Below the pieces are notes generated by a model. It did not search any database. It was not told where the DNA came from and worked only from the letters and a program-made list of their open reading frames with translations. DNA of 64,000 nt from Nocardia harenae NBRC 108248 (GTDB lineage Bacteria > Actinomycetota > Actinomycetes > Mycobacteriales > Mycobacteriaceae), in contig NZ_BDBH01000001.1 in NCBI RefSeq assembly GCF_001612885.1, positions 62,001 through 126,000 on the forward strand. The letters run 5' to 3'. The stretch's first letter is position 1. Each line of letters begins with the position of its first letter. Shown here in pieces: positions 1-7,656 of the stretch. The translations under genes were made by a program, and so were the position numbers.

Positions 1-191
1 TAGGCGGCGTCGGGAATCAGCGCGCCCGTTCCGGCGCCCGCCTCCACCACGACATCGACGCCCTTCGCGAGCAGACTCGGGACGATCTTCGGCACCAGGG
101 CCACCCGCCGCTCGCCCGTGCCGGTCTCACGTACGACCCCGACACGCGCGCCGCGCGGCGACGGGTCGCCTGCGCTCTGCGTTGTCTCCAC
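1..191 (-). CDS. pntAA: NAD(P) transhydrogenase subunit alpha (partial, 5' end only)
   Basis: The first 63 codons of the gene are visible and the rest lies beyond the left edge. The product would be the NAD(H)-binding alpha subunit of the proton-translocating transhydrogenase, which exchanges hydride between NADH and NADP+. After a short variable N-terminus the translation contains RVGVVRETGTGERRVALVP followed by KGVDVVVEAGAG, the hallmark start of the AlaDh/PNT N-terminal domain. The GTG start at 191 follows an AAGGA Shine-Dalgarno stretch. A palindrome lies about 40 bp upstream. The family call is secure; split or fused subunit organisation cannot be seen. Confidence 0.9.
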   Translation of the reverse strand, partial: METTQSAGDPSPRGARVGVVRETGTGERRVALVPKIVPSLLAKGVDVVVEAGAGTGALIPDAA

Positions 192-229
192 TTGTCAGTT
201 TCCTTCTCGTGCTGGCAGCGAGCCCTAAG

Positions 230-243
230 TTACTGGCGAGTAA
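230..243. promoter_or_regulatory. Palindrome TTACT-N4-AGTAA upstream of pntAA
   Basis: The sequence TTACTGGCGAGTAA is a perfect 5+5 inverted repeat and extends with one mismatch to a 20-bp palindrome (227-246). On the minus strand, TAACTT hexamers that could serve as -10 boxes overlap it, so a bound repressor would block pntAA. The binding protein is unknown; its size suits a TetR/FadR-type dimer. Confidence 0.4.
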
Positions 244-552
244 GTTAGGTCGAATCCTCGCAACTGTACCCGGACCGCGGTGAGCGTAGCTGAGATGCCG
301 ATCACGTGGCGAAGTTCGCAACTGTTGTTTCGCCGGTTTCACAAATTTGCATTTCCGCAGCGTCTTCCCGGTGCCCGCGGCTTCGCCGGATTCGCCGGTC
401 CGCGCCGCCCGCCGTCACCGCAGGTGAAACCGGACGAGAAAGGGCAGCCGGGCGCGCAGTACCCCGGCGGTCGGCGAATCCGGCCACGACACGGGTGTGC
501 GACACGAGTGACGCGTGTCATATCGCGGGTGTCCCCCGCGGCCCGTACGCCG

Positions 553-558
553 TAAGGT
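553..558 (+). promoter_or_regulatory. Possible -10 (TAAGGT) of HIT gene
   Basis: TAAGGT lies 8 nt before the GTG at 567 and there is no Shine-Dalgarno sequence, which suggests a leaderless transcript. Confidence 0.35.
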
Positions 559-566
559 CGCTGGAT

Positions 567-1010
567 GTGACCGACTGCGTCTTCTGCGCCATCGTGGCCG
601 GGACCGCCCCCGCGACCGTCGTCCACGAGGACGCGGACGTGCTGGCGTTCCTTGACATCCGTCCGATCACCCGCGGGCACACCCTGGTGATCCCGAAGCG
701 GCACGCCACCGAGCTCGACGAGCTGGATCCGGAGCTGGGCGCCACCGTGTTCCGGGCCGGGCACCGGCTGGCCCGCGCCGCCCGCCGCGGCGGGCTCGCC
801 GCGGACGGCGCGAACCTGGTGCTGAACGACGGCAGGGCCGCCTTCCAGACCGTCGGGCACGTGCACCTGCACGTCATCCCGCGGCACGCGGGCGACAGGG
901 CCCGCTTCGCCGCCGGCTTCCTGCTGCGCCGCCCGCACGACACCGCATCCACCGCCGCCGCGCTCCGCGCGGGGCTGGCCGCGCTCGACCCGGCGGGCGA
1001 GGACCGATGA
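567..1010 (+). CDS. HIT family hydrolase
   Basis: A 147-aa protein of the histidine-triad superfamily (HinT/Fhit-like nucleotide phosphoramidase or dinucleotide hydrolase). The triad is seen as GHVHLHVIPR, with His98, His100 and His102, and the N-terminus carries a CxxC pair (Cys4, Cys7) typical of zinc-binding bacterial HIT proteins. The GTG at 567 is chosen because family similarity begins at the CVFC motif directly after it. Its stop codon overlaps a possible start of the next gene (ATGA at 1007-1010), which suggests co-transcription. The substrate is not predictable from sequence. Confidence 0.88.
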   Translation: MTDCVFCAIVAGTAPATVVHEDADVLAFLDIRPITRGHTLVIPKRHATELDELDPELGATVFRAGHRLARAARRGGLAADGANLVLNDGRAAFQTVGHVHLHVIPRHAGDRARFAAGFLLRRPHDTASTAAALRAGLAALDPAGEDR

Positions 1011-1873
1011 CCGAGACCGGGGCACGAGGGAGCACACCGGTGAGCGAACCCGAGCAGGCCGAACTGATCGAGCTGCTGACCGAGCAGTGGCAGGCGCTCG
1101 ACCGCCTCGTCGCCGACCTGGACGAGCCCGGCTGGCGCACCCCGACGACGCTGCCCGGCTGGACCGTCTTCGACGTGCTCGCGCACGTGATCGGCACCGA
1201 GTCCTGGCTGCTCGGCGAGCGCCCGCCCGCCGCCGACCCGCTGCGCCCCAAGGTCGACGCGCGCGAGCTGCCGCACGTGCGCAACGAGACCGGCGTGCTG
1301 AACGAGATCTGGGTGGACCGGCTGCGCCCGCTGCCGCCGGCCCGGCTGCGCGAACTCTTCGCCTCGGTCACCGAGCGCCGCGCCGCCGCGCTGCGCGCCC
1401 TCGACGCCGACGCCTGGGCGGCGAAGACCCCGTCGCCGATCGGCGAGGTGAGTTACGGCCGCTTCATGCGGGTGCGGCTCTTCGACTGCTGGATGCACGA
1501 GATCGATATCGCGGACGCGCTCGGCGTCACCGTCGCCGAGGGCGGCCGCCGCGGCGAGGTGGCGTTCCAGGAGTTCCTCGGCTCCATTCCCCGGGTGCTG
1601 GTCAAGCGCGGGCAGGCGCCGGAGGGCGCGCGGATCGAGATCGACCTGAGCGGCGCGCTGGCCCGCACGCTACGGGTCGCGGTGCAGGGCAGGGCCGGGT
1701 TCGTGGACGAGCTGGACGGCCCGCCGGACACCGCGATCGCGCTCGACTCCGGGCTCTTCACCCGGCTCGGCGGCGGCCGGACCGCGGCCGCCGAGCACAT
1801 CGGCGAGATCGCGGTGCGCGGCGACACCGAACTGGGCGAACGACTGGTGCGCTCGCTCGCCTTCACCATCTGA
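1007..1873 (+). CDS. Maleylpyruvate isomerase-family (DinB-fold) mycothiol-dependent enzyme
   Basis: Up to 288 aa. The N-terminal half (LPGWTVFDVLAHVIGTESWLLG) is the metal-binding DinB/MDMPI helical bundle found in many actinobacterial proteins, some of which use mycothiol; the C-terminal part is a smaller accessory domain. The physiological reaction is unknown. Two starts are possible: ATG 1007, overlapping the HIT stop, and GTG 1040, which has a strong GAGGGAG ribosome-binding site 7-8 nt upstream and may be the true start. The stop overlaps the next ATG (TGATG), so the three genes from 567 probably form one operon. Confidence 0.8.
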   Translation: MTETGARGSTPVSEPEQAELIELLTEQWQALDRLVADLDEPGWRTPTTLPGWTVFDVLAHVIGTESWLLGERPPAADPLRPKVDARELPHVRNETGVLNEIWVDRLRPLPPARLRELFASVTERRAAALRALDADAWAAKTPSPIGEVSYGRFMRVRLFDCWMHEIDIADALGVTVAEGGRRGEVAFQEFLGSIPRVLVKRGQAPEGARIEIDLSGALARTLRVAVQGRAGFVDELDGPPDTAIALDSGLFTRLGGGRTAAAEHIGEIAVRGDTELGERLVRSLAFTI

Positions 1874-2511
1874 TGCGGCTCTTCCTCTCCAGCTACCGCT
1901 TCGGCGCGCACGCCGACCGGCTGCTGGAGCTGGTCGGCACGCCGGGGCGGGTCGCACTGATCCCGAATGCCTGCGATGCCTGGCCCGCCGCCTGGCAATC
2001 CGCGGTGACCAGCGACGAGGTGCCGCTGCGGCGGCTCGGTTTCCGCCCCGAGGTGGTGGATCTGCGCGAGTACGCGGGCGCGCCGGAGCGGCTGCGGGCC
2101 ACCCTGGCCGGATTCCCGCTGCTCTGGGTGCGCGGCGGCAATACCTTCGTGCTGCGCGCCCAGTTCGCCCGCAGCGGCGCGGACGCCGTCCTGCCCGCGC
2201 TGCTCGCCGCGGACGCCCTCGTCTACGCCGGGTACAGCGCGGGCGCCTGCCTGCTGAGCCCGGACCTGCACGGCATCGAGGAGGCCGACGACCCGGCCGA
2301 GGTGCGCCCGGCCACCGGCGTCGACCCGCGGTGGGACGGGCTCGGGCTGGTCGACCGCGCGATCGTGCCGCACATCGACTCCCCCACCGACCCGGACGGC
2401 ATCTGCACGCGGCTGGCCACCCGCTTCCGCGCCGAGGGCAGGCCGCACTGGGCGCTCACCGACGACGACGCGGTGATCGTCGACGGCGGCGCGCCGGAGC
2501 TGCTGAACTGA
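1873..2511 (+). CDS. Peptidase S51 family protein (dipeptidase E-like)
   Basis: A 212-aa protein resembling the S51 serine peptidases (PepE, cyanophycinase family), which have a class-I-glutamine-amidotransferase-like fold. The nucleophile elbow AGYSAGA places the catalytic serine at residue 122; WVRGGNTF (86-93) is a second conserved block of the family. PepE cleaves Asp-X dipeptides; the substrate here is inferred only from family. The start overlaps the preceding stop (TGATG), implying translational coupling. Confidence 0.85.
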   Translation: MRLFLSSYRFGAHADRLLELVGTPGRVALIPNACDAWPAAWQSAVTSDEVPLRRLGFRPEVVDLREYAGAPERLRATLAGFPLLWVRGGNTFVLRAQFARSGADAVLPALLAADALVYAGYSAGACLLSPDLHGIEEADDPAEVRPATGVDPRWDGLGLVDRAIVPHIDSPTDPDGICTRLATRFRAEGRPHWALTDDDAVIVDGGAPELLN

Positions 2512-2551
2512 ACCGGCGCGGCCGGCGGCTTTCGGACCGGTGGCCCGCAGC

Positions 2552-3058
2552 TCAGCGGCGGCGGAACACCACCCAGCGCATGGCGCTGTACATGTAGACG
2601 GCCTCGCAGCCGCCGGCCAGGATCCGGGACAGGTGGTAGTCGAGGCCGAGCGCGGCCAGCCCGCCGCCGACACCGAGGATGAAGGCCACGTAGTTGATCA
2701 CCACGACCACCGTGTACACCGCCGCCTGCCCGGCCACCGGCGCGTGCGAGTGGAAGTTGAAGGTCCGGTTCAGCACGAAGGCCAGCCCGAACGCGCAGGC
2801 GTAGGCGACGCTCACCGCGAACCAGATCGGCAGCCCGAGCCCGCCGTACAGGATGGTCAGCAGCAGCAGATCCACCCCGAAGGTGAAGCTGTTGATCAGC
2901 GCGAAGCCGAGGAAGGTCGGCGGGACCAGCCGGTCGAGGCCGAGCGGGAGCAGCGCGACCGCCCGTTCGCACCACCGGCCGAATCGGTCCGCGATGCCGT
3001 CGACGGTCGAATCGGGTGCCGTGCCTGCTTCGTCGCGGAGGTCCGCCGGTTCGCCCAC
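2552..3058 (-). CDS. GtrA family membrane protein
   Basis: About 168 aa with four predicted membrane segments in the last 125 residues, starting at FLGFALINSFTFGVDLLLL. It ends in a cluster of basic residues (MRWVVFRRR), as GtrA-like proteins do. The family helps move lipid-linked sugars, or acts with polyprenyl-phosphate glycosyltransferases, in cell-wall glycan synthesis. The GTG at 3058 is tentative because no clear ribosome-binding site is visible; the open frame continues upstream through the next gene. It is probably co-transcribed with the 99-aa gene upstream. Confidence 0.75.
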   Translation of the reverse strand: MGEPADLRDEAGTAPDSTVDGIADRFGRWCERAVALLPLGLDRLVPPTFLGFALINSFTFGVDLLLLTILYGGLGLPIWFAVSVAYACAFGLAFVLNRTFNFHSHAPVAGQAAVYTVVVVINYVAFILGVGGGLAALGLDYHLSRILAGGCEAVYMYSAMRWVVFRRR

Positions 3059-3114
3059 GCCCGCAGGATGCCACCGGCAGGTGTCGGCCAGATGAGCGGC
3101 GGGCGAACCCGCCG

Positions 3115-3414
3115 TCAGCCGATCCGGCTGCTGCGCACGCCGGCCGGGCGCAGCGCGGCCAGCCTGCGTCGGGTGAGATCGTCGGCGTGCTCCAGCAGCA
3201 GCTCGACCAGCTGCCGTGGATCCCGCCGCCAGCGGGCGCCGATGGTGGCGAGCGTCGGCTTGTCGAAGAGCCCCGAACTCGCCAGCGCGGCCAGCCAGTC
3301 GTCGATCTCGCCCGCCTCGATCCGGCGCACGGTCTCGTCGTCCAGCCCGGCCTCGGCCACCTCGGGGCCGATCACCGCGGTCACGAGTTCGTGGTAGTCC
3401 GGTACTGCGGTCAT
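3115..3414 (-). CDS. Conserved hypothetical protein, 99 aa
   Basis: A small soluble protein, mostly alpha-helical, with no signal peptide. It has short acidic and hydrophobic helices (VTAVIGPEVAEAGLDDETVRRIEAGEIDDWLAAL) and a basic C-terminal helix. The ATG at 3414 is preceded by GGAGGG at good spacing. I do not recognise a family. It lies 56 bp before the GtrA gene on the same strand and is likely the first gene of that unit. Confidence 0.6.
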   Translation of the reverse strand: MTAVPDYHELVTAVIGPEVAEAGLDDETVRRIEAGEIDDWLAALASSGLFDKPTLATIGARWRRDPRQLVELLLEHADDLTRRRLAALRPAGVRSSRIG

Positions 3415-3543
3415 GCTGAAATCCCTCCTGCACCGAACCTTTACGGGTCTACGCCCCGAACTCCGCGACCCCTGTCGGACGATTGTGGCCCCGCACCGGC
3501 CGTACCACCAACCCGATGCGGTGAAATCGCTGTTTCGGTTGGC

Positions 3544-3549
3544 TAGCGT
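3544..3549 (+). promoter_or_regulatory. Leaderless -10 (TAGCGT) for FAD oxidase
   Basis: TAGCGT lies 7 nt before GTG 3557. It sits in a tandem GGCTAGCGT repeat, so the start codon region itself copies the -10 sequence. No Shine-Dalgarno sequence is present. Confidence 0.5.
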
Positions 3550-3556
3550 GGCTAGC

Positions 3557-4915
3557 GTGCAGCTACAGGAGTTGATCGCCGCGCTTCCCGCGGGCGCCGT
3601 CGTCACCGATCCGGACGTGCTGGCCGGGTACCGCCACGACTGGGCGAAGGATCCCGGCGCGGGCACCCCGCTCGCCGTCGTCCGGGCCACCGCCACCGCC
3701 GATGTCGCGGCCACGCTGCGCTGGGCGAGCGCGCACGGGGTCCCGGTGGTGCCGCGCGGCGCCGGCTCCGGGCTCTCCGGCGGCGCGACCGCGGTGGCGG
3801 GCGGCATCGTGCTCGGCACCGAGCGGATGCGCGGCATCACCGTCGACCCGGTGACGCGCACCGCGGTGGTGCAGCCGGGGCTGCTGAACGCCGAGGTCAA
3901 GCGGGCCGTGGCGGAGCACGGGCTGTGGTACCCACCGGACCCGTCGTCCTTCGAGATCTGCTCGATCGGCGGGAACGCGGCCACCAACGCGGGCGGGCTC
4001 TGCTGTGTGAAGTACGGCGTCACCAGCGACTACGTCCTCGGCATGGAGGTGGTGCTCGCCGACGGCACCCCGGTGCGGCTGGGCGGGGCGCGGCTCAAGG
4101 ACTCCGCCGGGCTCTCGCTCACCAAGCTCTTCGTCGGCAGCGAGGGCACGCTCGGTGTGATCACCGAGCTCACGCTGCGGCTGCTGCCCGCGCAGCCGCC
4201 GCTCAGCACCGTGGTCGCGAGCTTCGCCGACCTGGAGTCCGCCACCGCGGCGATCCTCGCCATCACCGGCGCGCTGCGCCCGGCCATGCTGGAGTTCATG
4301 GACGCGGTGGCGGTCAACGCCGTCGAGGACGAGCTGCGCATGGGGCTGGACCGCGCGGCCGCCGCGCTGCTGGTCGCGCGCTCCGACGCGCCCGGCGAAT
4401 TCGCCGCGCACGAGGCCGAGCTCATGGTCGCCGCCTGCAGGCAGGCCGGGGCAACCGAGGTTTTCAGCACCGCGGACGCCGAGGAGGGCGAGGCCTTCAC
4501 CGCGGCCCGCCGGTTCGCCATCCCGGCGGTGGAGCGGCTCGGCCCGCTGCTGCTGGAGGACGTCGGGGTGCCGCTGCCGCGCCTCGCCGACCTGGTCTCC
4601 GGGATCGCCGAGATCGCCGAGCGCAATGCGGTGACGGTCTCGGTGATCGCGCACGCCGGGGACGGTAATACGCACCCGCTCATCGTGCACGACCCGGCCG
4701 ACGCCGAGCAGACCGCGCGGGCGCACCGTGCCTTCGGCGAGATCATGGACCTGGCCATCGCGCTCGGCGGCACCATCACCGGCGAGCACGGCGTCGGCCG
4801 GTTGAAGAAGGCGTGGCTGCCGGATCAGGTCGGACCGGACGTCATAGCGCTGACCAGGCGGATCAAGGACGCGCTCGACCCCGGCGGCATCCTCAATCCG
4901 GGCGCCATTCTGTAG
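3557..4915 (+). CDS. FAD-linked oxidase (glycolate oxidase GlcD-like)
   Basis: A 452-aa flavoprotein of the vanillyl-alcohol oxidase superfamily, closest in layout to GlcD and D-lactate dehydrogenases. The FAD-binding domain comes first (PRGAGSGLSGGATAV near residue 65, then SIGGNAATNAGGLCCVKYG). The C-terminal FAD-linked oxidase domain follows, with HAGDGNTHP and TGEHGVGRLKK, residues that contact the substrate carboxylate and FAD. It likely oxidises a 2-hydroxy acid such as glycolate or D-lactate; the exact substrate and electron acceptor are not evident. No GlcE/F partner is next to it. The GTG start fits the 5' end of the PCMH domain. Confidence 0.88.
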   Translation: MQLQELIAALPAGAVVTDPDVLAGYRHDWAKDPGAGTPLAVVRATATADVAATLRWASAHGVPVVPRGAGSGLSGGATAVAGGIVLGTERMRGITVDPVTRTAVVQPGLLNAEVKRAVAEHGLWYPPDPSSFEICSIGGNAATNAGGLCCVKYGVTSDYVLGMEVVLADGTPVRLGGARLKDSAGLSLTKLFVGSEGTLGVITELTLRLLPAQPPLSTVVASFADLESATAAILAITGALRPAMLEFMDAVAVNAVEDELRMGLDRAAAALLVARSDAPGEFAAHEAELMVAACRQAGATEVFSTADAEEGEAFTAARRFAIPAVERLGPLLLEDVGVPLPRLADLVSGIAEIAERNAVTVSVIAHAGDGNTHPLIVHDPADAEQTARAHRAFGEIMDLAIALGGTITGEHGVGRLKKAWLPDQVGPDVIALTRRIKDALDPGGILNPGAIL

Positions 4916-4955
4916 ACGCCGGAACATCGGGGTTCGCAGCGGGGTTCTACCGGTT

Positions 4956-5237
4956 ATGAACACCAGGCTGAAACACAATGCCGAGGACACCCGGTACGAG
5001 ATCTACGTCGACGAGGTGCTGGCCGGGTACGCCGACTACGCCGAGCGCGGCACCGTCCGGGATTTCAACCACACCGTGACATTCCCCGAATTCCGCGGCC
5101 GCGGGGTGGCGGCCGAGGTGGTCGAGTACGCGCTGCGCGACTCCCGCGCGCACGGCTTCACCGTGCTGCCCACCTGCTGGTACGTCGACGAGTTCATCGC
5201 CGCGCACGGCGAGTACCGCGACCTCGTCGCGTCCTGA
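4956..5237 (+). CDS. Small GNAT-like N-acetyltransferase (YjdJ type)
   Basis: A 93-aa protein matching the short GCN5-related family known as YidJ/YjdJ-type. FPEFRGRGVAAEVVEYAL is the acetyl-CoA-binding motif A, with the RGRG turn, and the ending PTCWYVDEFIAAHGEYRDLV is typical of the family. The acceptor substrate is unknown. It stands alone, 40 bp after the oxidase gene, and converges with the next gene with only 1 bp between stops. Confidence 0.8.
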   Translation: MNTRLKHNAEDTRYEIYVDEVLAGYADYAERGTVRDFNHTVTFPEFRGRGVAAEVVEYALRDSRAHGFTVLPTCWYVDEFIAAHGEYRDLVAS

Positions 5238-5238
5238 C

Positions 5239-5547
5239 TCAGTTCGCCCGCCGCCAGCACAGGAACTGGTGATCGGTGGTGCACCCCATCGCCGCCACCA
5301 CGGCCTCGTTGTCGAAGCCGGGCAGCGCCTGGAGCCGGTGCAGCAGCGATTTGCCGCCCGCGGATTGCGGCACCGCGCAGCCATTGCCCCGCGCCCCGAT
5401 CAGCACGAAGAACACGTCGTCCGCGAAGGGTCCGTCGGTGCTGGTGATGATGCGCACCTCCGCGAGATCCGCCCAGCTCACTTCCTCGACCCGCCCGCCG
5501 GGAAGAGTGCGCCGGACGTATCTGTCCGTTATTTCCACCCCGCTCAT
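5239..5547 (-). CDS. Hypothetical protein, 102 aa
   Basis: A 102-aa soluble protein without recognisable catalytic motifs. The start ATG at 5547 is preceded by an AGGAGG-type site. The composition (ITDRYVRRTLPGGRVEEVSWADLAEVRIITSTDGPFADDVFFVL) suggests a small beta-rich fold similar to actinobacterial proteins of unknown function. It converges with the GNAT gene and is separated from fadE25 by 119 bp. Confidence 0.65.
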   Translation of the reverse strand: MSGVEITDRYVRRTLPGGRVEEVSWADLAEVRIITSTDGPFADDVFFVLIGARGNGCAVPQSAGGKSLLHRLQALPGFDNEAVVAAMGCTTDHQFLCWRRAN

Positions 5548-5666
5548 GCCTGAAATCGTCCTCCTGTGCGCGGTCACCCGACACCCCTGAGTTCGGATAC
5601 GGCCGCGCGCACGCGTGAACCCCGATACCCGAACGGTACCGGGGTTCGGCGCCGGAGTCGGTTGAA

Positions 5667-6824
5667 TCAGCGCAGCAGGGCGCGCGACATGACGACCCGC
5701 TGGATCTGGTTGGTGCCCTCGTAGATCTGCGTGATCTTGGCATCGCGCATCATGCGCTCCACCGGGAAGTCGGTGGTGTAGCCCGCGCCGCCGAAGAGCT
5801 GGACGGCATTGGTGGTGACCTCCATGGCGACGTCGGAGGCGAAGCACTTGGCGGCGGCGGAGATGAAGCCGAGGTTGGGCTCGCCGCGCTCGGCGCGGGC
5901 CGCGGAGGTGTACACCATGAGCCGCGCGGCCTCGATCTTCATCGCCATGTCGGCCAGCATGAACTGGGTGTTCTGGAAGTCGGCGATCCTGGTGCCGAAC
6001 TGCTTGCGGTCCTTGGTGTAGGCGATCGCGGCGTCCAGCGCGCCCTGGGCAAGACCGACGGCCTGCGCACCGATGGTCGGGCGGGTGTGGTCGAGGGTCT
6101 GCAGCGCGGTCTTGAAGCCGGTGCCGGGCTCGCCGACGATCCGGTCGCCCGGGATCCGGCAGTTCTCGAAGTACAGCTCCGCGGTGGGCGAGCCCTTGAT
6201 GCCGAGCTTGTGCTCCAGCGGGCCGACCACGAAGCCCTCGTCGTCGGAGTGCACCAGGAACGCGGAGATGCCGTTGGCGCCCTTCTCGGCGTCGGTCACC
6301 GCCATGACGGTGTACCAGGAGGACTTGCCGCCGTTGGTGATCCAGCACTTGGAGCCGTTCAGCACCCAGTCGTCGCCGTCCCGCTTGGCGCGGGTGCGCA
6401 TGGCGGCGGCGTCCGAGCCGGCCTCGCGCTCGGAGAGCGCGTAGGAGGCCATCTCGCCGTTCACGATGTCCGGCAGCACCTGCTGCTTGAGCTCGTCCGA
6501 GCCGTTCAGGATGAGCCCCATGGTGCCGAGCTTGTTCACCGCCGGGATGAGCGAGGAGGAGCCGCAGACCCGGGCGACCTCCTCGATCACGATGCAGGTG
6601 GCCACCGAGTCGGCGCCCTGGCCGCCGAACTGCTCGGGCACGTGCACCGCGTTGAAACCGGAGGCATTGAGCGCGGTCAACGCCTCCTCGGGGAAGCGGG
6701 CCCGCTCGTCCACGTCCTTGGCGTGCGGGCTGATCTCCTTCTCCGACAGCGCGCGGATGGCCGCACGCAGCTCGTCGTGGAAGTCCTCCAGCTTGAACAG
6801 GTCGAAATCGGGGTTACCCGCCAT
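5667..6824 (-). CDS. fadE25: Acyl-CoA dehydrogenase FadE25
   Basis: A 385-aa flavoenzyme catalysing the first alpha,beta-dehydrogenation of acyl-CoA in beta-oxidation or branched-chain degradation. It has the full acyl-CoA dehydrogenase layout: an N-terminal helical domain, the beta domain (YALSEREAGSDAA; CWITNGG) and the C-terminal helical domain. IYEGTNQIQR near residue 369 places the catalytic glutamate as in short-chain dehydrogenases. Synteny with purE/purK and accD5 matches M. tuberculosis fadE25. A strong -10 (TATACT) and two near-identical palindromes precede the gene, and a TetR gene sits immediately upstream, so induction by relief of repression is likely. Confidence 0.92.
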   Translation of the reverse strand: MAGNPDFDLFKLEDFHDELRAAIRALSEKEISPHAKDVDERARFPEEALTALNASGFNAVHVPEQFGGQGADSVATCIVIEEVARVCGSSSLIPAVNKLGTMGLILNGSDELKQQVLPDIVNGEMASYALSEREAGSDAAAMRTRAKRDGDDWVLNGSKCWITNGGKSSWYTVMAVTDAEKGANGISAFLVHSDDEGFVVGPLEHKLGIKGSPTAELYFENCRIPGDRIVGEPGTGFKTALQTLDHTRPTIGAQAVGLAQGALDAAIAYTKDRKQFGTRIADFQNTQFMLADMAMKIEAARLMVYTSAARAERGEPNLGFISAAAKCFASDVAMEVTTNAVQLFGGAGYTTDFPVERMMRDAKITQIYEGTNQIQRVVMSRALLR

Positions 6825-6854
6825 GACGGCTCCACTCCTGGTTGTCGGTGCCCA

Positions 6855-6869
6855 CGGCACTGCGTGCCA
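6855..6869. promoter_or_regulatory. Palindromic operator copy 1 (downstream of fadE25 -10)
   Basis: On the minus strand this reads TGGCACGCAGTGCCG, which matches 13 of 15 bases of the second site at 6919-6933. It lies just downstream of the predicted fadE25 transcription start, where a bound repressor would block elongation. Confidence 0.55.
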
Positions 6870-6881
6870 CGCTTGTCTCTC

Positions 6882-6887
6882 AGTATA
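6882..6887 (-). promoter_or_regulatory. -10 box (TATACT) of fadE25
   Basis: The minus-strand TATACT is close to the SigA -10 consensus and sits between the two palindromes. It predicts a leader of about 50 nt before ATG 6824. Confidence 0.5.
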
Positions 6888-6918
6888 GAGCGCTTCTCGG
6901 TCACCTGACCGCTGCGAG

Positions 6919-6933
6919 TGGCACTCAGTGCCA
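6919..6933. promoter_or_regulatory. Palindromic operator copy 2 (upstream of fadE25 -10)
   Basis: TGGCACTCAGTGCCA is a perfect 7+1+7 inverted repeat located between the TetR stop codon and the fadE25 -10, near the -35 region. The arrangement with copy 1 is typical of a TetR-family operator pair. Confidence 0.6.
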
Positions 6934-6959
6934 GGCAGAGCCGCAAATGGTGACCCGAG

Positions 6960-7634
6960 TCACAGGCTACCGAGTTGCCGGGTCACCAGGTCGGCCACCC
7001 GGCGCGGCGCCATGCCGCGCGGGAACACCGCGACCACCATCTCCTCGCCCGGCGCCCCGCGCGGGATCGCCGCCAGCTCCTGGCGCAGGTCGGCGGCGCC
7101 CGCGTCGGACTCGCCGCGCACCATGCGGCGCAGCAGGTAGTTGTGCGTGGCGGTGACGGCGGCGGTGAACTGCACCCGGCTCAGATCGGGCACCTCGGGC
7201 AGCCGCTCGCGCAGGAAGTCGGTGAAGAGCCGCTCGTACCGGAACACCGTGACGATCTCGCGCTCGCGCAGCGCGGGCACCTGCCGCACCACCCGGTACC
7301 GCCGCGCCGCGATCTCCCGCCACTGGGTGAACCGCTCGAACACCTGCACCACCGCGGAGCAGACCAGCTCCCACGGGTCGCCGTCCGAGCCGTCCAGGAA
7401 GGCCGCGGCCTGCGCCAGCTGCGACTCGTGGTCGGCGAAGATCACGTCCTCCTTGGACCGGAACTGCCGGAAGAAGGTCCGCCGCGAGATCCCCGCCGCC
7501 TCGGCGATCTCGTCCACGGTCGTGGCCTCGTACCCCTTCTCGGCGAATAGCAGCAGCGCCTGCTCCACCACGGCCAGCCGGAATCGAGCCGTGTCGGCGC
7601 CTGCGCGGATTCGCGCGGATTCGTCGATGGTCAC
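6960..7634 (-). CDS. TetR family transcriptional regulator
   Basis: A 224-aa regulator with an N-terminal helix-turn-helix: ALLLFAEKGYEATTVDEIAEAAGISRRTFFRQFRSKEDVIF (about residues 26-65) is a classic TetR DNA-binding domain. The C-terminal part is a divergent helical ligand domain. The GTG at 7634 leaves only 22 bp to purE, so the gene is likely read from the purE/purK side. It sits directly upstream of fadE25, whose promoter carries two identical-type palindromes, so FadE25 control by an acyl-CoA-type ligand is the simplest idea. From memory, M. tuberculosis has no regulator between these genes. Confidence 0.85.
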   Translation of the reverse strand: MTIDESARIRAGADTARFRLAVVEQALLLFAEKGYEATTVDEIAEAAGISRRTFFRQFRSKEDVIFADHESQLAQAAAFLDGSDGDPWELVCSAVVQVFERFTQWREIAARRYRVVRQVPALREREIVTVFRYERLFTDFLRERLPEVPDLSRVQFTAAVTATHNYLLRRMVRGESDAGAADLRQELAAIPRGAPGEEMVVAVFPRGMAPRRVADLVTRQLGSL

Positions 7635-7656
7635 GGACTCGAGCGTATCGAGAAGC

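Larger units (their letters stand above)
192..566. other. Intergenic region between divergent pntAA and HIT gene
   Basis: About 375 bp without a supported gene. It holds the pntAA ribosome-binding site, the palindrome at 230-243 and, near its right end, a possible -10 for the HIT gene. The HIT reading frame stays open upstream to 306, but this upstream part has no family similarity that I recognise and is treated as non-coding. Confidence 0.5.

Noticed and set aside
306..566. Upstream extension of the HIT reading frame
   Set aside because: The extra 87 codons have no family similarity, and HIT proteins begin near the CxxC motif at the chosen start.
6911..6935. Resemblance of GAGTGGCACTC to CIRCE/HrcA half-sites
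   Set aside because: CIRCE has a 9-bp spacer between longer arms; here the palindrome is compact and pairs with a second copy beside a TetR gene.
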